In this document: positions 31,199 through 31,851 of the stretch, in pieces | How the letters are laid out: each line of letters opens with the position of its first letter | Numbering within the stretch: position 1 is the stretch's first letter | IMG/VR virus record: IMGVR_UViG_3300022540_000081 | Location: 1 to 31,851 of that record | Source: a virus | Direction: 5' to 3' (one strand) | DNA: 31,851 bases | Notes under the pieces: generated by a model | The model's database searches: none | What the model was told of the DNA's origin: nothing | What the model saw: only the letters and a program-made list of their open reading frames with translations | Translations under genes and position numbers: made by a program

Positions 31199-31546
31199 AT
31201 GAAAGTAACAAAAAGAGAGATAGAAATAATTAAATTGATAGCAGACGGCAAAACATCTAAAGGAGCTGGCGATAATTTAGGCATATCAAAAAGAACGGTT
31301 GAAGCGCACATGAATAACGTTAGAATGCGTAACGGGCTAAATAACATTAAGGAGGTAATTAAATTATCGTTACAGCATGGAGTATTAAACGTAAGAAAGG
31401 TGAAGGATTACAAATTGGTAAAGGGGCTGAGTAAATCGGAACGCAACAAGGTTGCAAAAGAGTACGCAATAAAAACGGGCAACCCTAATATTAAGCTAAT
31501 AGAAAAAACTTTTAAGGCTGGTTATGATTACCATGCATCTCTTTAA
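31199..31546 (+). CDS. LuxR-type HTH transcriptional regulator
   Basis: The 115-residue product starts with a GerE/LuxR HTH: TKREIEIIKLIADGKTSKGAG, about residues 4-24, followed by LGISKRTVEAHMNNVRMRNG with the recognition helix at about 30-43. Unlike full LuxR proteins it lacks a ligand or receiver domain. A basic C-terminal extension replaces it. In a phage it could control lysogeny or late transcription. The neighbouring small helical gene may be a partner. Confidence 0.75.
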   Translation: MKVTKREIEIIKLIADGKTSKGAGDNLGISKRTVEAHMNNVRMRNGLNNIKEVIKLSLQHGVLNVRKVKDYKLVKGLSKSERNKVAKEYAIKTGNPNIKLIEKTFKAGYDYHASL

Positions 31547-31550
31547 AGTT

Positions 31551-31619
31551 AAGCGCAACGGTTTGGCTATGCACCGTATGAAGCATAGCGTAATATGGGG
31601 TATAGGTTGTGTTAGCACC
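31551..31619 (+). repeat. attC-like hairpin element
   Basis: AAGCGCAAC (31551-31559) is followed by GCTATGC (31566-31572) pairing perfectly with GCATAGC (31583-31589), and the element ends with GTGTTAGCACC (31609-31619). It has the same layout as elements at 8275 and 8585. There is no T-run, so a terminator is unlikely. Confidence 0.5.
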
Positions 31620-31850
31620 TGTACGGATTAAATAGTAACAAATAAAAATATATAATTATGAAAACAGTAATAGGAATTTTGACAATATTAATTTTATTCC
31701 CGATTAGAATTTATTTAATGTGGTATTTATTAAAAGCAGTTGGGGCAACTGAATTACCAATGTTTATCTTTTGGGTGTCTGTACCTTTTGGATTGTTGAT
31801 AGCAATACTTTCAGAGGTAGCTAAAAAGAATGTTTAGTATTGGTGCTAAC
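31611..31850 (+). mobile_element. Cassette-like unit at window end (perfect 9-base edges)
   Basis: GTTAGCACC (31611-31619) is the exact reverse complement of GGTGCTAAC (31842-31850). The pair encloses one membrane-protein gene. The unit repeats the geometry of the units near 6-9 kb, more than 20 kb away. Confidence 0.5.
31658..31837 (+). CDS. Small two-span membrane protein in cassette-like unit
   Basis: The 59-residue product has two hydrophobic segments (about residues 4-24 and 34-52) joined by a short loop and a charged end (SEVAKKNV), suggesting a small inner-membrane hairpin protein. It is the sole gene of its unit, starts 38 bases after the left repeat, and its stop lies four bases before the right one. 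No family is recognised. The function is unknown; small membrane proteins are common cassette cargo. Confidence 0.6.
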   Translation: MKTVIGILTILILFPIRIYLMWYLLKAVGATELPMFIFWVSVPFGLLIAILSEVAKKNV

Positions 31851-31851
31851 G

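Noticed and set aside
30797-31559. LuxR-type gene operon as a cassette with edges GTTGCTTTG and AAGCGCAAC
   Set aside because: Only 6 of 9 positions agree and a terminator lies between.
1-31851. CRISPR arrays, insertion sequences, rRNA and tRNA genes
   Set aside because: No regularly spaced repeats, transposase or cloverleaf-forming sequence was recognised on either strand by reading.

Overview
The window reads as part of a tailed-phage or prophage genome of siphovirus type, from a host in the Bacteroidota, probably a flavobacterium. All supported genes lie on the + strand. The DNA is AT-rich, in the mid-30s percent G+C by eye. Shine-Dalgarno sequences are absent, and several starts sit behind the Bacteroidota -7 box TAnnTTTG. 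One virion protein carries a SprB-type repeat, a domain typical of flavobacterial gliding adhesins. No integrase, endolysin or tRNA gene was recognised, so this is only part of the element.

Layout. Bases 1-3550 hold an early operon: a small zinc-finger protein, an SNF2-type helicase, an N4/N6 DNA methyltransferase, a MazG-like pyrophosphohydrolase and an excisionase-like HTH protein. Bases 3550-6125 hold replication-type genes separated by structured intergenic RNA (a leader peptide with hairpin, and a strong terminator). Bases 6126-9330 are an accessory zone of very small genes around a NinG/Rap-like recombination protein. Several of these genes are framed by inverted GTT.../...AAC repeats and followed by hairpins, much like integron gene cassettes. 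A further copy of this arrangement closes the window (31551-31851).

Bases 9339-30766 are the late region: membrane protein, small and large terminase, portal, a 31-codon basic peptide, HK97-type prohead protease, major capsid protein, head-tail connectors, a neck protein fused to SprB and LamG-like domains, tail tube, two candidate chaperone genes, a 978-residue tape measure, a tail hub with a hydrophobic segment, a large distal-tail protein, a tail fibre, a YkgJ-like cysteine cluster protein, another structural protein, small membrane proteins and a lipoprotein. A strong intrinsic terminator at 30819-30849 ends this unit. After it come a small helical protein, a LuxR-type HTH regulator and a cassette-like membrane gene.

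How it fits together: the early genes remodel and modify DNA, the middle genes support replication and recombination, and the late genes package DNA into an HK97-fold head and build a long non-contractile tail. Promoter-like -7 boxes lie directly before the portal, protease-leader, tail-tube and tail-fibre genes, suggesting internal late promoters, some nearly leaderless. The most unusual features are the cassette-like small-gene units and the adhesin/lectin extension on a neck protein.
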